From contig DIXD01000023.1 of NCBI GenBank assembly GCA_002435985.1, positions 1 through 35,088 of the forward strand: a stretch of 35,088 nucleotides of DNA, read 5' to 3'. A program made the position numbers and the translations under genes. The stretch's first letter is position 1, and each line of letters opens with the position of its first letter. The stretch is from Spirochaetaceae bacterium UBA6089 (GTDB taxonomy: Bacteria; Spirochaetota; Spirochaetia; Treponematales; Rectinemataceae). The notes below the pieces were generated by a model. That model searched no databases. It was not told the origin of the DNA and was given only the letters and a program-made list of their open reading frames with translations. Of the stretch, positions 14,710 through 23,039 are shown one piece after another.

Positions 14710-15084
14710 CTACGCCTTCCACAACCCATGCAGATTGCAATACTCTCTTGCGCTTACTTTCTCCGCCTTTACGGGGAAGAAGGCTTTGGGCTCCTGGCCG
14801 GGCGACAAGAACACACGGTAAGAAGCGCCGTCGGCGATGAGCTCTATCCACTCGATGTAGTGTTTCTCTTCCATGGGGTGCGGGACTGACCCCACTTTGA
14901 CCCACCAGCCGTCCTGGGTCTTTTCGAGCACGGGAACATGCTTCTCTTTTGCCCCATCACTCGTATTCTCGGTCAACAGCTTCATCGGTTCTCCGCAGCA
15001 AACTAATTCTCCCGCTCCCTCGTGGAGTACTTCCACGATATTGCCGCACTTCATGCATTTGTAGATCTGCTTCTTTTGAGTCAT
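14710..15084 (-). CDS. dfx: Desulfoferrodoxin (2Fe superoxide reductase)
   Basis: 124 residues. Centre I desulforedoxin domain: Cys10, Cys13, Cys29, Cys30. Centre II catalytic site: His49 (EKHVPV), His69 (PHPM), His75 (KHYIEW), Cys116 and His119 (REYCNLHGLW), with the conserved Glu47 and Lys48 that assist catalysis. Every residue falls at the position known from Desulfovibrio. It reduces superoxide to peroxide without making oxygen, feeding peroxide to rubrerythrin. GGAGG precedes ATG 15084; 26 bases after the rubrerythrin stop. Confidence 0.96.
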   Translation of the reverse strand: MTQKKQIYKCMKCGNIVEVLHEGAGELVCCGEPMKLLTENTSDGAKEKHVPVLEKTQDGWWVKVGSVPHPMEEKHYIEWIELIADGASYRVFLSPGQEPKAFFPVKAEKVSAREYCNLHGLWKA

Positions 15085-15110
15085 TGCATACCTCCTTCAT
15101 CAATTCTCAC

Positions 15111-15686
15111 TCACCAATTCTCACCCAAGAGTTCGAAATATCCCTGTGGATGCGCACAGGCCGGGCAAACTTTCGGCGGCTCCGTACCCTCGAAGAGGTA
15201 ACCGCAGTTGAGGCATCTCCACACCACAGGTTTGTCTCTCTTAAAGACGCGGCCTGCATCGATGTTCACCATGAATGCCTCATACCGCTTCGCGTGCTGC
15301 TTCTCGGCCACCGCGATGGATTCGAAGACCGTCGCAATCGCATCAAAACCTTCTTCGCGTGCAATCTTTGCAAAACCAGGGTACATCTCCTTCCACTCGT
15401 AATTTTCGCCCCCCGCTGCCTCGGCAAGATTCTCCCGAGTTGTGCCGATGATGCCGGCGGGGAATTCCGCGGAGATCTTGGCCATTCCCCCTTCGAGGAA
15501 CTTAAAGAGGCGCTTCGCGTGTTCCTTCTCCTGGTTGGCAGTCTCTTCGAAGACGAGCTGAATTTGCACAAAGCCCTCTTCCTTCGCCTTGGACGCAAAA
15601 TAGGTGTAGCGGTTGCGAGCCTGCGATTCGCCGGCAAATGCAGTGAGAAGATTGACTTCAGTCTTGGTACCTTTCACGCTTTTCAT
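15111..15686 (-). CDS. rbr: Rubrerythrin
   Basis: 191 residues, full length. The four-helix di-iron domain shows Glu20 (FAGESQARNRY), Glu53/His56 (QEKEHAKR), Glu94/Glu97, and Glu128/His131 (AEKQHAKRY). The C-terminal rubredoxin-like domain has Cys158, Cys161, Cys174 and Cys177. It is an NADH-linked peroxidase of anaerobes. GGGAG precedes ATG 15686. First gene of the operon, from the promoter at 15723-15751. Together with superoxide reductase and rubredoxin it completes the reductive route from superoxide to water. Confidence 0.96.
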   Translation of the reverse strand: MKSVKGTKTEVNLLTAFAGESQARNRYTYFASKAKEEGFVQIQLVFEETANQEKEHAKRLFKFLEGGMAKISAEFPAGIIGTTRENLAEAAGGENYEWKEMYPGFAKIAREEGFDAIATVFESIAVAEKQHAKRYEAFMVNIDAGRVFKRDKPVVWRCLNCGYLFEGTEPPKVCPACAHPQGYFELLGENW

Positions 15687-15722
15687 CAGTATTCTCCCAT
15701 TTGAAGTCTAAATATATTTGTA

Positions 15723-15751
15723 ATTATATATCGATCGAACGTCAAAGGCAA
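15723..15751 (-). promoter_or_regulatory. Promoter of the rubrerythrin operon
   Basis: Minus-strand TTGCCT (plus 15746-15751) and a perfect TATAAT (plus 15723-15728) are 17 bases apart. The 8-bp palindrome TCGATCGA (15731-15738) lies in the spacer and may be an operator; no PerR-like consensus is evident. Confidence 0.65.
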
Positions 15752-15812
15752 ATACCCCTGCAAAATTGAATCGAGAGATCACTCTTTGCGCGTCTTTATT
15801 TTTGGAGATTCT

Positions 15813-16520
15813 ATGGCAACATTGCAGACATACGAAAAATCGGTGGTGCAGGCAGAGACTGACACCTCATCTCTCGACATCCGCGAGCGGATGCTGAGGT
15901 TCGGCAGCGGAGCGATATCCAACCTCGATCTCGTGGTTGCGATTCTCGGGACAGGGGTCCCCGGCAAACCTGTGCGCAAACTCGCAAAAGAAGTACTCAC
16001 CCAAATTACGGAGAGCACGCATACCTTCGACATCGATAAACTAATGCTCATCGCCGGCATGGGCGAAGCAAAGAGCTGCGCCGTGGCCGCGGCAATCGAG
16101 CTTGGAAGACGCATATTTTCGATACGGGGAACGCGTATCGGCATGCCCAAAGATGCCTTTCCACTCCTTGTTCACTTTGCAGACATGCGGCAAGAGCACT
16201 TCATCGTGATCTCACTCAACGGGGGACATGAGGTGAATGCAGTAAGAGAAATCACCAAGGGCCTCATCAACAAGACCGTCGTGCATCCCAGAGAGGTCTT
16301 TGCCGACCCCATCACGGACAGGGCCTGCGCCATCATCGTCGCCCACAACCACCCCAGCGGCAACCTTGAACCTTCGGACGAGGATCTGGACATCACAGAT
16401 CGCTTGCGACAATCGGGCGATATTCTAGGCATTCCCCTGCTGGATCACCTTGTCTTTTCTGAGGCCGGCTACTTCAGCTTTGCCGAGCATGGACTTATCG
16501 CCGCAGAGAACAGGGGCTGA
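15813..16520 (+). CDS. radC: RadC-like JAB domain protein
   Basis: 235 residues. An N-terminal helix-hairpin-helix-like region (ERMLRFGSGAISNLDLVVAI to LMLIAGMGEAKSCAVAAAIELGRR) precedes the JAMM/MPN+ domain: Glu128 in EHFIVISLNG, HNHPSGNLEPSDED (178-191) with the two metal His and Asp. The family is named for DNA repair but its true role is unresolved. ATG 15813 has GGAGA six bases upstream; an upstream in-frame ATG at 15783 lacks a site. It stands alone, divergent from the rubrerythrin operon and convergent with the oxoamine synthase gene; the 80-base gap after it contains a GC-rich direct repeat (AGGGGCGGC twice). Confidence 0.92.
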   Translation: MATLQTYEKSVVQAETDTSSLDIRERMLRFGSGAISNLDLVVAILGTGVPGKPVRKLAKEVLTQITESTHTFDIDKLMLIAGMGEAKSCAVAAAIELGRRIFSIRGTRIGMPKDAFPLLVHFADMRQEHFIVISLNGGHEVNAVREITKGLINKTVVHPREVFADPITDRACAIIVAHNHPSGNLEPSDEDLDITDRLRQSGDILGIPLLDHLVFSEAGYFSFAEHGLIAAENRG

Positions 16521-16600
16521 GGGCAGCATGAGCAGCCTAGAACGATAGGGGCGGCCAGGGGCGGCTTCGCCGAGAGCCTCCCCTGTGCATCTCCGGAATA

Positions 16601-17779
16601 TCAGATGATGCCGAATTCTTTTCCGGCTTGTTCAAAAATGTCGAGCGCGCGCTGCAGCTGCTCTTTAGTATGCGTCGCCATATAGGACGTGCGCAAAAGT
16701 GCCATACCCTCCGGCACGGCCGGGCTGATGACGGGATTCGTATAGAGCCCTCTGTCGAAGAGTTCCTTCCAGAACCGGAAGCAGGTCTCATCCTCGCCGA
16801 TGATGACGGGAATGATCGGCGTCTGGGTGTTGCCGATATTGAAGCCCAGCTCACGGAAGCCCTTCATCATGAAGTGGGCATTATCCCAGAGCCGTTGAAC
16901 GTGCTCAGGCTCGTGTTCCATAATGTCGAGCGCGGCGAGGGCAGCCATGGCGTTGGGCGCCGGCAGGGAGGCCGAAAAGATGAAGGATCTGGCCGTATGT
17001 TTGATATAGTTGATGACATCCTTGTTGCCCGCGACAAAACCACCTAATGATGCAAAGCTCTTCGAGAAGGTGCCCATGATGAGGTCGACCTTGTCGGTGA
17101 GGCCGAAGTGCCAGGCCGTTCCGTGACCTCCGCCGAGTATACCGAGGGAGTGTGCGTCGTCGACGTAGAGCCTTGCGCCGTATCGTCCGCAGACATCGAC
17201 CAGTTTCGGTAGATCGACGATATCGCCACCCATGGAGAACACGCCATCGACGACAACCATCGTGCCCGACTCCGCTGGTATCTTCTGTAGAATCCGCTCG
17301 AGCTGATCGAGATCGGCGTGTACATAGCGCTTCATCTCGCCCATGCCGAGCCTACAGCCGTCGACGATCGACGCGTGGTCTTCTTTGTCGGTGATGACCA
17401 CATCGTTGCGTCCTACCAGCGCTGAAATCGCACCGAGGTTCGTCTGCATGCCGGTAGAAAATACGAGCGCTGAATCCTTGCCGACAAAGGCGGCAAGGCG
17501 CTCCTCGAGCTCTTGGTGGAGCTTCAGCGTGCCGTTCAAAAATCGGCTTCCAGTACAGGATGGGCCGAATTCCTCGAGACCCTTTCGTGCAGCCTCCCTG
17601 ACTTTGGGGTGCATGGTAAGACCAAGATAGTTGTTGGAACCTATCATGATCAGTTTGCGGCCATGGAAGATGGCCTCGGTTCCCTCGAGCCCGTCAAGGG
17701 GCTGGAAATAGGGGTAAATCCCCTTTTCCATGGCCTGCTTGTCCAGGTCGAAATCAAAACACTTTTGAAAAATGTCCAT
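16601..17779 (-). CDS. PLP-dependent alpha-oxoamine synthase (KBL / serine palmitoyltransferase type)
   Basis: 392 residues, fold type I. GSNNYLGLTMHPKV, GTGSRFLNGT-like CTGSRFLNGT (75-84), DHASI with stacking His135, YVDDAHSLGILG (205-216) and the PLP lysine Lys240 in TFSKSFASLGGFVAG. It condenses an amino acid with an acyl-CoA. Candidates are 2-amino-3-ketobutyrate CoA ligase, 8-amino-7-oxononanoate synthase and serine palmitoyltransferase. The head IYPYFQPLDGLEGTEAIFHG and the GTGMQTNLGAIS-like region (FSTGMQTNLGAIS) are closest, from memory, to bacterial serine palmitoyltransferase-like proteins. No threonine dehydrogenase or biotin genes are adjacent, which weakens the other two. GGAGGT precedes ATG 17779. 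Confidence 0.82.
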   Translation of the reverse strand: MDIFQKCFDFDLDKQAMEKGIYPYFQPLDGLEGTEAIFHGRKLIMIGSNNYLGLTMHPKVREAARKGLEEFGPSCTGSRFLNGTLKLHQELEERLAAFVGKDSALVFSTGMQTNLGAISALVGRNDVVITDKEDHASIVDGCRLGMGEMKRYVHADLDQLERILQKIPAESGTMVVVDGVFSMGGDIVDLPKLVDVCGRYGARLYVDDAHSLGILGGGHGTAWHFGLTDKVDLIMGTFSKSFASLGGFVAGNKDVINYIKHTARSFIFSASLPAPNAMAALAALDIMEHEPEHVQRLWDNAHFMMKGFRELGFNIGNTQTPIIPVIIGEDETCFRFWKELFDRGLYTNPVISPAVPEGMALLRTSYMATHTKEQLQRALDIFEQAGKEFGII

Positions 17780-17850
17780 AAAGGACCTCCAGAGCACGCG
17801 CAGATACTCTCTGCTGCGCAGTTCGCCGGACGGCAATACGCTGCCGGAGC

Positions 17851-17876
17851 GCACAGGCTGTATATCAGGTCTGTGC
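17851..17876. other. Interrupted dyad in the 5' leader of the oxoamine synthase gene
   Basis: GCACAG (17851-17856) and CTGTGC (17871-17876) enclose CTG/CAG arms around TATAT. The element begins just after the expected transcription start, so it could be an operator or an mRNA hairpin. Confidence 0.35.
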
Positions 17877-17886
17877 CGCTGAGATT

Positions 17887-17915
17887 ATTGTAGTGGTTTG
17901 ACAAAAAGGAATCAA
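17887..17915 (-). promoter_or_regulatory. Promoter of the oxoamine synthase gene
   Basis: Minus-strand TTGATT (plus 17910-17915) and TACAAT (plus 17887-17892) with a 17-base spacer, in the gap between ktrA and the synthase. Confidence 0.6.
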
Positions 17916-17932
17916 CGTGTCGAAAAAATCTG

Positions 17933-18700
17933 TTATGTTTTTGCTCCGCTTGACTTTCTTCGCCCCAGCATGCTTTTCAGCACGGTGCTGAAACTGGTCT
18001 TGTTCTTGTCATGATCCGGCATGCTCTGAATACCCGAGAACACAAAGACATCGTTCTCTTTGCCCGTCACGAGAAGGACATCGCCCTCCATGAAACGATA
18101 CGAAGGATCCAGGTCGTGGAAAACACCTTCGCTCGCTTCGTTGGCAGCGCGTTCCGAGGCATATTTCACCGCCACCACATTGATATGATGTGTGCGCCGC
18201 ATGTCCCCCTCCACGACGGTCTTCCCGACCACGGTGTCGGGGACGATCACTTCCGCCAGCACTAGATCACCGCTTATCGGCATAAAATTCGTCAAGGAAG
18301 AGGAAAGAACGAGAGGCGTAACCCTCAGCGCGGCTTCCTTATCGGAATTCACCACGCGGGTGGCGCCGACAAGCCGCAGAAGCTCCTCGTATTCTTCAGA
18401 GTTCGATTTTACTATGATCTCGGGAACCCCAAGCTTTTTCAGCCTATACGTTACAAGCAGAATCGCCGCGCCATTCGATTCTATATCGACGACAGCCACG
18501 TCCACCGGATCATGGAACACGCGCTCAAATGCCTCCTCATCGAGGAGATCCATGGTGAAGGCTGTTGACACCATCTCCTTGACATGTTCGATCCTGTTCG
18601 GATCATCATCCACTGCGATAATCTGATCGGTAATTTCGGCCATGCGCTCCAACATAGACATCGCAAACGAACCAAGGCCGACAAATGCAAACTGCCGCAT
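17933..18700 (-). CDS. ktrA: Potassium uptake regulatory subunit KtrA (RCK protein)
   Basis: 255 residues. The N-terminal RCK_N Rossmann fold begins FAFVGLGSFAMSMLERM (GxGxF.. nucleotide loop), with the acidic strand-2 end IIAVDDDPNRIEHV; an RCK_C domain (about 140-230) follows with VVGKTVVEGD and FMEGDVLLVTGKE. A basic tail of some 25 residues extends beyond the usual 220. It forms the octameric cytoplasmic ring gating KtrB in response to ATP/ADP. AAGGATG precedes ATG 18700, 12 bases after ktrB, so the order is ktrB-ktrA. Confidence 0.9.
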   Translation of the reverse strand: MRQFAFVGLGSFAMSMLERMAEITDQIIAVDDDPNRIEHVKEMVSTAFTMDLLDEEAFERVFHDPVDVAVVDIESNGAAILLVTYRLKKLGVPEIIVKSNSEEYEELLRLVGATRVVNSDKEAALRVTPLVLSSSLTNFMPISGDLVLAEVIVPDTVVGKTVVEGDMRRTHHINVVAVKYASERAANEASEGVFHDLDPSYRFMEGDVLLVTGKENDVFVFSGIQSMPDHDKNKTSFSTVLKSMLGRRKSSGAKT

Positions 18701-18712
18701 ACCACACCATCC

Positions 18713-20038
18713 TTACAATAGAATATCCGCCTTGGGGGCTATTGTATAAGGCTCAGCAGAAAGCCTCGAAGGCGGAATGGCCATCGCAAACAGGCCCACT
18801 CTCCCCATGAACATTGCACTGATGAGTGCAATCTTGGAAATATCCGAGAGAGTCGGCGTAATTCCTATGGAAAGCCCTACTGTTCCAAAGGCTGAGACGC
18901 TTTCGAACACCGCTGCTTCAATGCCTACCGACCTGCCGTGGGCTTGTTCGGCAATCAGCAAGACTGCGGTCACGACGAGCACGATGAGCACGGCCCGCAC
19001 CACGATAGCAGCAGCCTTGAAGATCGAGGACGGCATTATGGTCCTGTTTCTGTCGACCAGGACGCCGCCACCCTCTCTGAACCGGAGCGCCGTAAGGAGC
19101 ATGAGATAGAACGTCGTCGTCTTGATACCGCCGCCTGTGGAGGCCGGAGAAGCCCCGATGAACATGAGAATAATGGTCACGAAATGTGCCATACTCGACA
19201 GTTTCGCCTGATGGACAGTATCGAAGCCCGCAGTCCTCGAAGTGACGGACTGAAAGAATGAGGCCATTATCTTCGAACCACTGCTCATCTCGCTGTACGC
19301 GTGGTTGTACTCAAGCACAAAAAAAAACGCTGCCCCGACCATGATGAGTGCCGCACTCGTGCGAAGCACAACCGACGAATGGTATGTCAGATGGAATTTC
19401 TTTCTTCGCACAAAGCGGGCGATGTCCTGAAGTACGATGAAGCCGAGCCCTCCTGCAACGATGAGGACCATGGTCACGACATTCATCATGACGTTGTCGC
19501 GAAAACTCTCCATGCCGGAGCGAAGGGTGGTAAACCCCGCATTGCAGAACGCGGAGACGGCGTGAAACATCGAGTCAAAAAACGAGTACCCCTTGTTTGA
19601 GAGCGTCGGCCATATAATCAGGGCACCGACCAGTTCAAGGGTCATGGTCCATGTCACAATCTGCGCGATGATCCTTCTTGTGCGAAACTCAAAGGAAGGA
19701 ACAGTATAGTCTCCCGTCAGTCCGCGCGTCACGATGGAAATCCTTCTGCGCGGCAAAAAGAGATAGAGCGTGGAAAAGGCAATAATTCCAAGCCCACCGA
19801 GTTGGATGATCAGGATCAACACGGTCTGGCCAGCCCGTGTCAAGGAGAGCGTATCGACGACCGTAAGACCCGTCACGCACACAGCGCTCGTCGCCGTAAA
19901 CAGCGCATCGATATATCTCATACCGCCGGAGCCGGTCGCAAAAGGAAGAGAGAACAGCAGGCTGCCTACAAAAATGATACCCGCAAAGTAGAGCAGAAGA
20001 AGCAGCTTTTCTTTGCCGATCCGGATGTGAATACTCAT
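18713..20038 (-). CDS. ktrB: Potassium uptake channel subunit KtrB
   Basis: 441 residues of four M1-P-M2 repeats. The selectivity loops are recognisable: TATSAVCVTGLTVVDT, HAVSAFCNAGFTTL, QSVTSRTAGFDTV and ESVSAFGTVGLSIG, each with the conserved glycine that replaces the full TVGYG. The GASPASTGGGIKTTTFYL loop of the third repeat is also seen. The N-terminus is short, as in KtrB rather than TrkH. AGGAG precedes ATG 20038. Forms an operon with ktrA from the promoter at 20059-20087. Confidence 0.92.
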   Translation of the reverse strand: MSIHIRIGKEKLLLLLYFAGIIFVGSLLFSLPFATGSGGMRYIDALFTATSAVCVTGLTVVDTLSLTRAGQTVLILIIQLGGLGIIAFSTLYLFLPRRRISIVTRGLTGDYTVPSFEFRTRRIIAQIVTWTMTLELVGALIIWPTLSNKGYSFFDSMFHAVSAFCNAGFTTLRSGMESFRDNVMMNVVTMVLIVAGGLGFIVLQDIARFVRRKKFHLTYHSSVVLRTSAALIMVGAAFFFVLEYNHAYSEMSSGSKIMASFFQSVTSRTAGFDTVHQAKLSSMAHFVTIILMFIGASPASTGGGIKTTTFYLMLLTALRFREGGGVLVDRNRTIMPSSIFKAAAIVVRAVLIVLVVTAVLLIAEQAHGRSVGIEAAVFESVSAFGTVGLSIGITPTLSDISKIALISAMFMGRVGLFAMAIPPSRLSAEPYTIAPKADILL

Positions 20039-20058
20039 CCATGGCTCCTAATGCCGCA

Positions 20059-20087
20059 ATAGTAAATAAAACAGGGAGAATGCTCAA
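20059..20087 (-). promoter_or_regulatory. Promoter of ktrB-ktrA
   Basis: Minus-strand TTGAGC (plus 20082-20087) and TACTAT (plus 20059-20064), spacer 17 bases, leaving about 15 bases of leader with the AGGAG site. Confidence 0.5.
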
Positions 20088-20125
20088 TGGGGTTTCGTCC
20101 ATCGATGTGGCCTTATGATGTAACA

Positions 20126-20154
20126 TTGCCAGAATATCGATCCTCATCTATACT
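20126..20154 (+). promoter_or_regulatory. Promoter of trkA-trkH
   Basis: TTGCCA (20126-20131) and TATACT (20149-20154), each five of six to consensus, with a 17-base spacer. The -10 ends nine bases before the trkA ATG, so transcription should begin within about three bases of the start codon. Confidence 0.65.
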
Positions 20155-20163
20155 CATTATTCT

Positions 20164-21540
20164 ATGAAGATAGCGATTTTAGGTGCAGGGCTTCTCGGCT
20201 CTCTTATCGCGCGCGAACTGATCGCCGAGAATAGGGATGTCATCATCATCGAAAAAAACCCCAGTACCGCAAAATCGATCGCCGATAATCTCGACTGTAT
20301 CGTTCACGAAGGCGATGGAGAGAATATCGACACGCTCATCGCAGCAGGCGTGGCCGAAGCCGAATGGTTTATCGCTTGTACCGGGAGCGATGAAACAAAC
20401 ATCGTGTCCTGCGGTCTGGTTACAGAAACCTTTCAACATGTGAAAACCATAGCCCGTGCTCGAAATCCATACTTTGCATCATTCAAAAAAACAGGAAAGC
20501 GGATTCTTGGCGTCGATCGTATCATCAACCCTGAGGCGGAGACTGCGGAAGCGATCGCGCGCCTTATTTTCCGCGGCATGTCCCCCGAGATCATCGATGT
20601 AAAAGAAGCGGGTATCCAACTACGTCGTATTTTGTGCCAAAAAGAAATCAGATTCGTAGGCAAGTCACTTGCGGAGGTACGTTCTGAAATCGGTCCTGAT
20701 TTTATAATACCCGCGGTGTTGCGTGGCGAAGAGCTCCTCGTCCCTACGGGTAGCTTCGTCTTCGAAGAAGATGATGCGGCCTATCTTTTGGGTGAACCTT
20801 CTACCCTCGATAGACTCTTCGGCCCATGCAAGGATGCACTGAGGAAATTCAACTCGCTTGTCATTTTTGGGGGAGAAACGCTGACCTCTCTTTTGCTCCA
20901 TGAACTTGGTATCGACGCTTCTCGAATGAACGCGCTGAGCCTTCTCGGGAATCCGAGAATCAAGGTAATCGATGGAGATCGACTTCTCCTCAAAGCAATC
21001 TCGGCGACCTTCCCCCGTATCGATGTCATCAACCATCAATTGGACGACGAACATTTAATGGAAGAAGAAAACATCGGCAATGCTGACATTGTCCTTTCCC
21101 TTACTTCGAATCAAAGCAACAATATACTTGGGGCCCTTCTCGCAAAAAAAAAAGGAGCTCGGCGTACACTCGCACTCGTTACGAACGACCTTTATAGCCC
21201 TATTCTCTATTCGCTCGACATCGACATTCTTGTCAACGAAAAGACCGTCATGTCGGGCTCCATTCTGGATCAGGTCAGGAAAGCCAAAATTCGCCGTCTT
21301 TATAGCTTTCCTCGGAGCGAATACGAACTCATCGAAATTCAGATTTCGACGTCTTTCGAACATCGTGGAGCTGAAATCCAAGATCTACACCTGCCCAAAG
21401 GTTTCCTCATCACTTTTGTGATTCACGAAGGGAAGACATATGTCCCGACAGGCACTACGAGAATCTTCGAAAACGACCTTATAGGCCTCATTATAAAAAA
21501 AAGACAAATCGGAAAAATCGAAGCCATGTTTGGGGCATAA
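20164..21540 (+). CDS. trkA: Trk system potassium uptake protein TrkA
   Basis: 458 residues of two tandem RCK modules, the TrkA arrangement. The first nucleotide loop is ILGAGLLGSLIARELIAENR with VIIIEKNPS at strand 2 (NAD-type acidic residue); RCK_C follows around GKSLAEVRSEIG and FVFEEDDAAYLLG. The second Rossmann unit starts near LVIFGGETLTSLLLHELG and has a degenerate glycine loop; a final RCK_C ends with TTRIFENDLIGLI. It is the cytoplasmic gating ring for TrkH. No Shine-Dalgarno is visible before ATG 20164; with the promoter only nine bases away the mRNA is predicted leaderless. TrkH starts two bases after the stop. Confidence 0.92.
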   Translation: MKIAILGAGLLGSLIARELIAENRDVIIIEKNPSTAKSIADNLDCIVHEGDGENIDTLIAAGVAEAEWFIACTGSDETNIVSCGLVTETFQHVKTIARARNPYFASFKKTGKRILGVDRIINPEAETAEAIARLIFRGMSPEIIDVKEAGIQLRRILCQKEIRFVGKSLAEVRSEIGPDFIIPAVLRGEELLVPTGSFVFEEDDAAYLLGEPSTLDRLFGPCKDALRKFNSLVIFGGETLTSLLLHELGIDASRMNALSLLGNPRIKVIDGDRLLLKAISATFPRIDVINHQLDDEHLMEEENIGNADIVLSLTSNQSNNILGALLAKKKGARRTLALVTNDLYSPILYSLDIDILVNEKTVMSGSILDQVRKAKIRRLYSFPRSEYELIEIQISTSFEHRGAEIQDLHLPKGFLITFVIHEGKTYVPTGTTRIFENDLIGLIIKKRQIGKIEAMFGA

Positions 21541-21542
21541 CC

Positions 21543-23003
21543 ATGCACATTAAATCGATCTTACGAATGCTTTCTTTTGTGGTGCTGATCGTCTCATGTT
21601 TCATGGCAGGCTGTGGAGTTTTTTCACTCATCGAAAAGCATACAGCGCTGGTAAGCCTCTCGCTCTTTATTCCAGCAGGCATCGGTCTTGCTTTCTTTCT
21701 TATAATGGCATTCGTTTCAAAAAACGACAAAGAGACTTTTATCACCAACAGAGAGGGCTTTCTTTTCGTTACGCTCAGCTGGGTTGCCGCCTCGCTATTG
21801 GGCGCACTTCCATTTACGCTTTCAGGATATATCCCTTCATACGTCGATGCCTTTTTTGAAACAATGTCGGGCTTCACCACGACAGGCGCAAGCATTCTGA
21901 CCGATATAGAAGTCCTGCCCCGCTCCCTGCTCCTTTGGCGAGCGACGACGCACTGGCTCGGCGGCATGGGAATCGTCGTATTGCTCGTTGCTGTTCTGCC
22001 CGCGCTCGGCTTCAATGCTATCCGAGTCATGGAAGCGGAAGCGCCAGGCCCTTCGGTGGACCGGATTACGCCCCACATCTCCAGCACGGCCAAAACGCTC
22101 TGGCTGATCTACCTAGGCCTCACTGTCATCGAGATACTCCTCCTGATCATTGGTGGGGTACCTCTCTTCGATGCTGTCTGCCACGCATTCGCGACCATGG
22201 CAACGGGCGGATTCAGTACCAAAAACACGAGTCTTGGTTACTACGATTCAGCCTTCATACAGTGGGTCGTGACGATTTTCATGTTTTTGGCCGCCATGAA
22301 TTTCACGCTTCATTATCGCCTTCTGAAGGGAAGGCTGCGTGATATCTGGAAGGATACCGAATTTAAAGTCTATTTTATGATATTCGCTGTTTCTTCGCTC
22401 ATCAGCGCAGGCGATCTTTTTGCGTCTGGAGTGTATCAAAGCTTCGGAGAATCGCTGCGATTTTCGTCATTCCAAGTTTCATCGATCCTCAGCACAACAG
22501 GGTTTACGACTGCCGACTTTGGAACATGGCCGGCTATTTCACAGACCGTCCTGTTTCTACTCATGTTCATAGGAGGATGTGCCGGGTCCACCGGTGGCGG
22601 CATTAAAGTAATCCGCATAGTGGTGCTCTTCAAAATGGCGATTACCGAGATGCGCTATGTGACCAATCCCAGAGGCGTCTACACCATTTTCCTGGGGAAC
22701 AGAGCGCTGCGCAAGAATGTCATCTACGACATTGCGGCGCTGGTGTTTCTGTATTTTGCTTTCTTTTTCTTGTCAATCATAGTAATAAGTTTTACTGGTG
22801 TCGATATTCTAACCAATGTTACCGCGGTGATCGCAAATCTTGGCAATATTGGACCCGGCTTGGGCAAGGTAGGACCGACCTTCAACTACGCCTTCTTCCC
22901 GTGGTGGGCCAAGCTCTGGCTCTCCTTTGCGATGCTGGTGGGAAGGCTCGAGGTGTACACGGTGCTCGCGCTCTTCACGCGCAAATTTTGGCGATCGTTT
23001 TGA
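21543..23003 (+). CDS. trkH: Trk system potassium channel subunit TrkH
   Basis: 486 residues. An extra N-terminal pair of helices (KSILRMLSFVVLIVSCFMAG, SLFIPAGIGLAFFLIMAFV) distinguishes TrkH from KtrB. Pore loops: ETMSGFTTTGASIL, HAFATMATGGFSTKN, SSILSTTGFTTADF and VTAVIANLGNIGPG. The GGCAGSTGGGIKVIR gate loop of repeat three and the HWLGGMGIVVL segment are family signatures. Co-transcribed with trkA. The gap to the convergent cimA is only 36 bases and shows no clear terminator. Confidence 0.94.
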   Translation: MHIKSILRMLSFVVLIVSCFMAGCGVFSLIEKHTALVSLSLFIPAGIGLAFFLIMAFVSKNDKETFITNREGFLFVTLSWVAASLLGALPFTLSGYIPSYVDAFFETMSGFTTTGASILTDIEVLPRSLLLWRATTHWLGGMGIVVLLVAVLPALGFNAIRVMEAEAPGPSVDRITPHISSTAKTLWLIYLGLTVIEILLLIIGGVPLFDAVCHAFATMATGGFSTKNTSLGYYDSAFIQWVVTIFMFLAAMNFTLHYRLLKGRLRDIWKDTEFKVYFMIFAVSSLISAGDLFASGVYQSFGESLRFSSFQVSSILSTTGFTTADFGTWPAISQTVLFLLMFIGGCAGSTGGGIKVIRIVVLFKMAITEMRYVTNPRGVYTIFLGNRALRKNVIYDIAALVFLYFAFFFLSIIVISFTGVDILTNVTAVIANLGNIGPGLGKVGPTFNYAFFPWWAKLWLSFAMLVGRLEVYTVLALFTRKFWRSF

Positions 23004-23039
23004 AAAAAGCGACCAAAGGCGTCACCGCAGCTTTAAAAA

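Noticed and set aside
16521..16600. GC-rich repeat and small stem (CGGC-TTC-GCCG) as terminator between radC and the oxoamine synthase
   Set aside because: The stem is only four base pairs with no U-tract; support is too weak to list.
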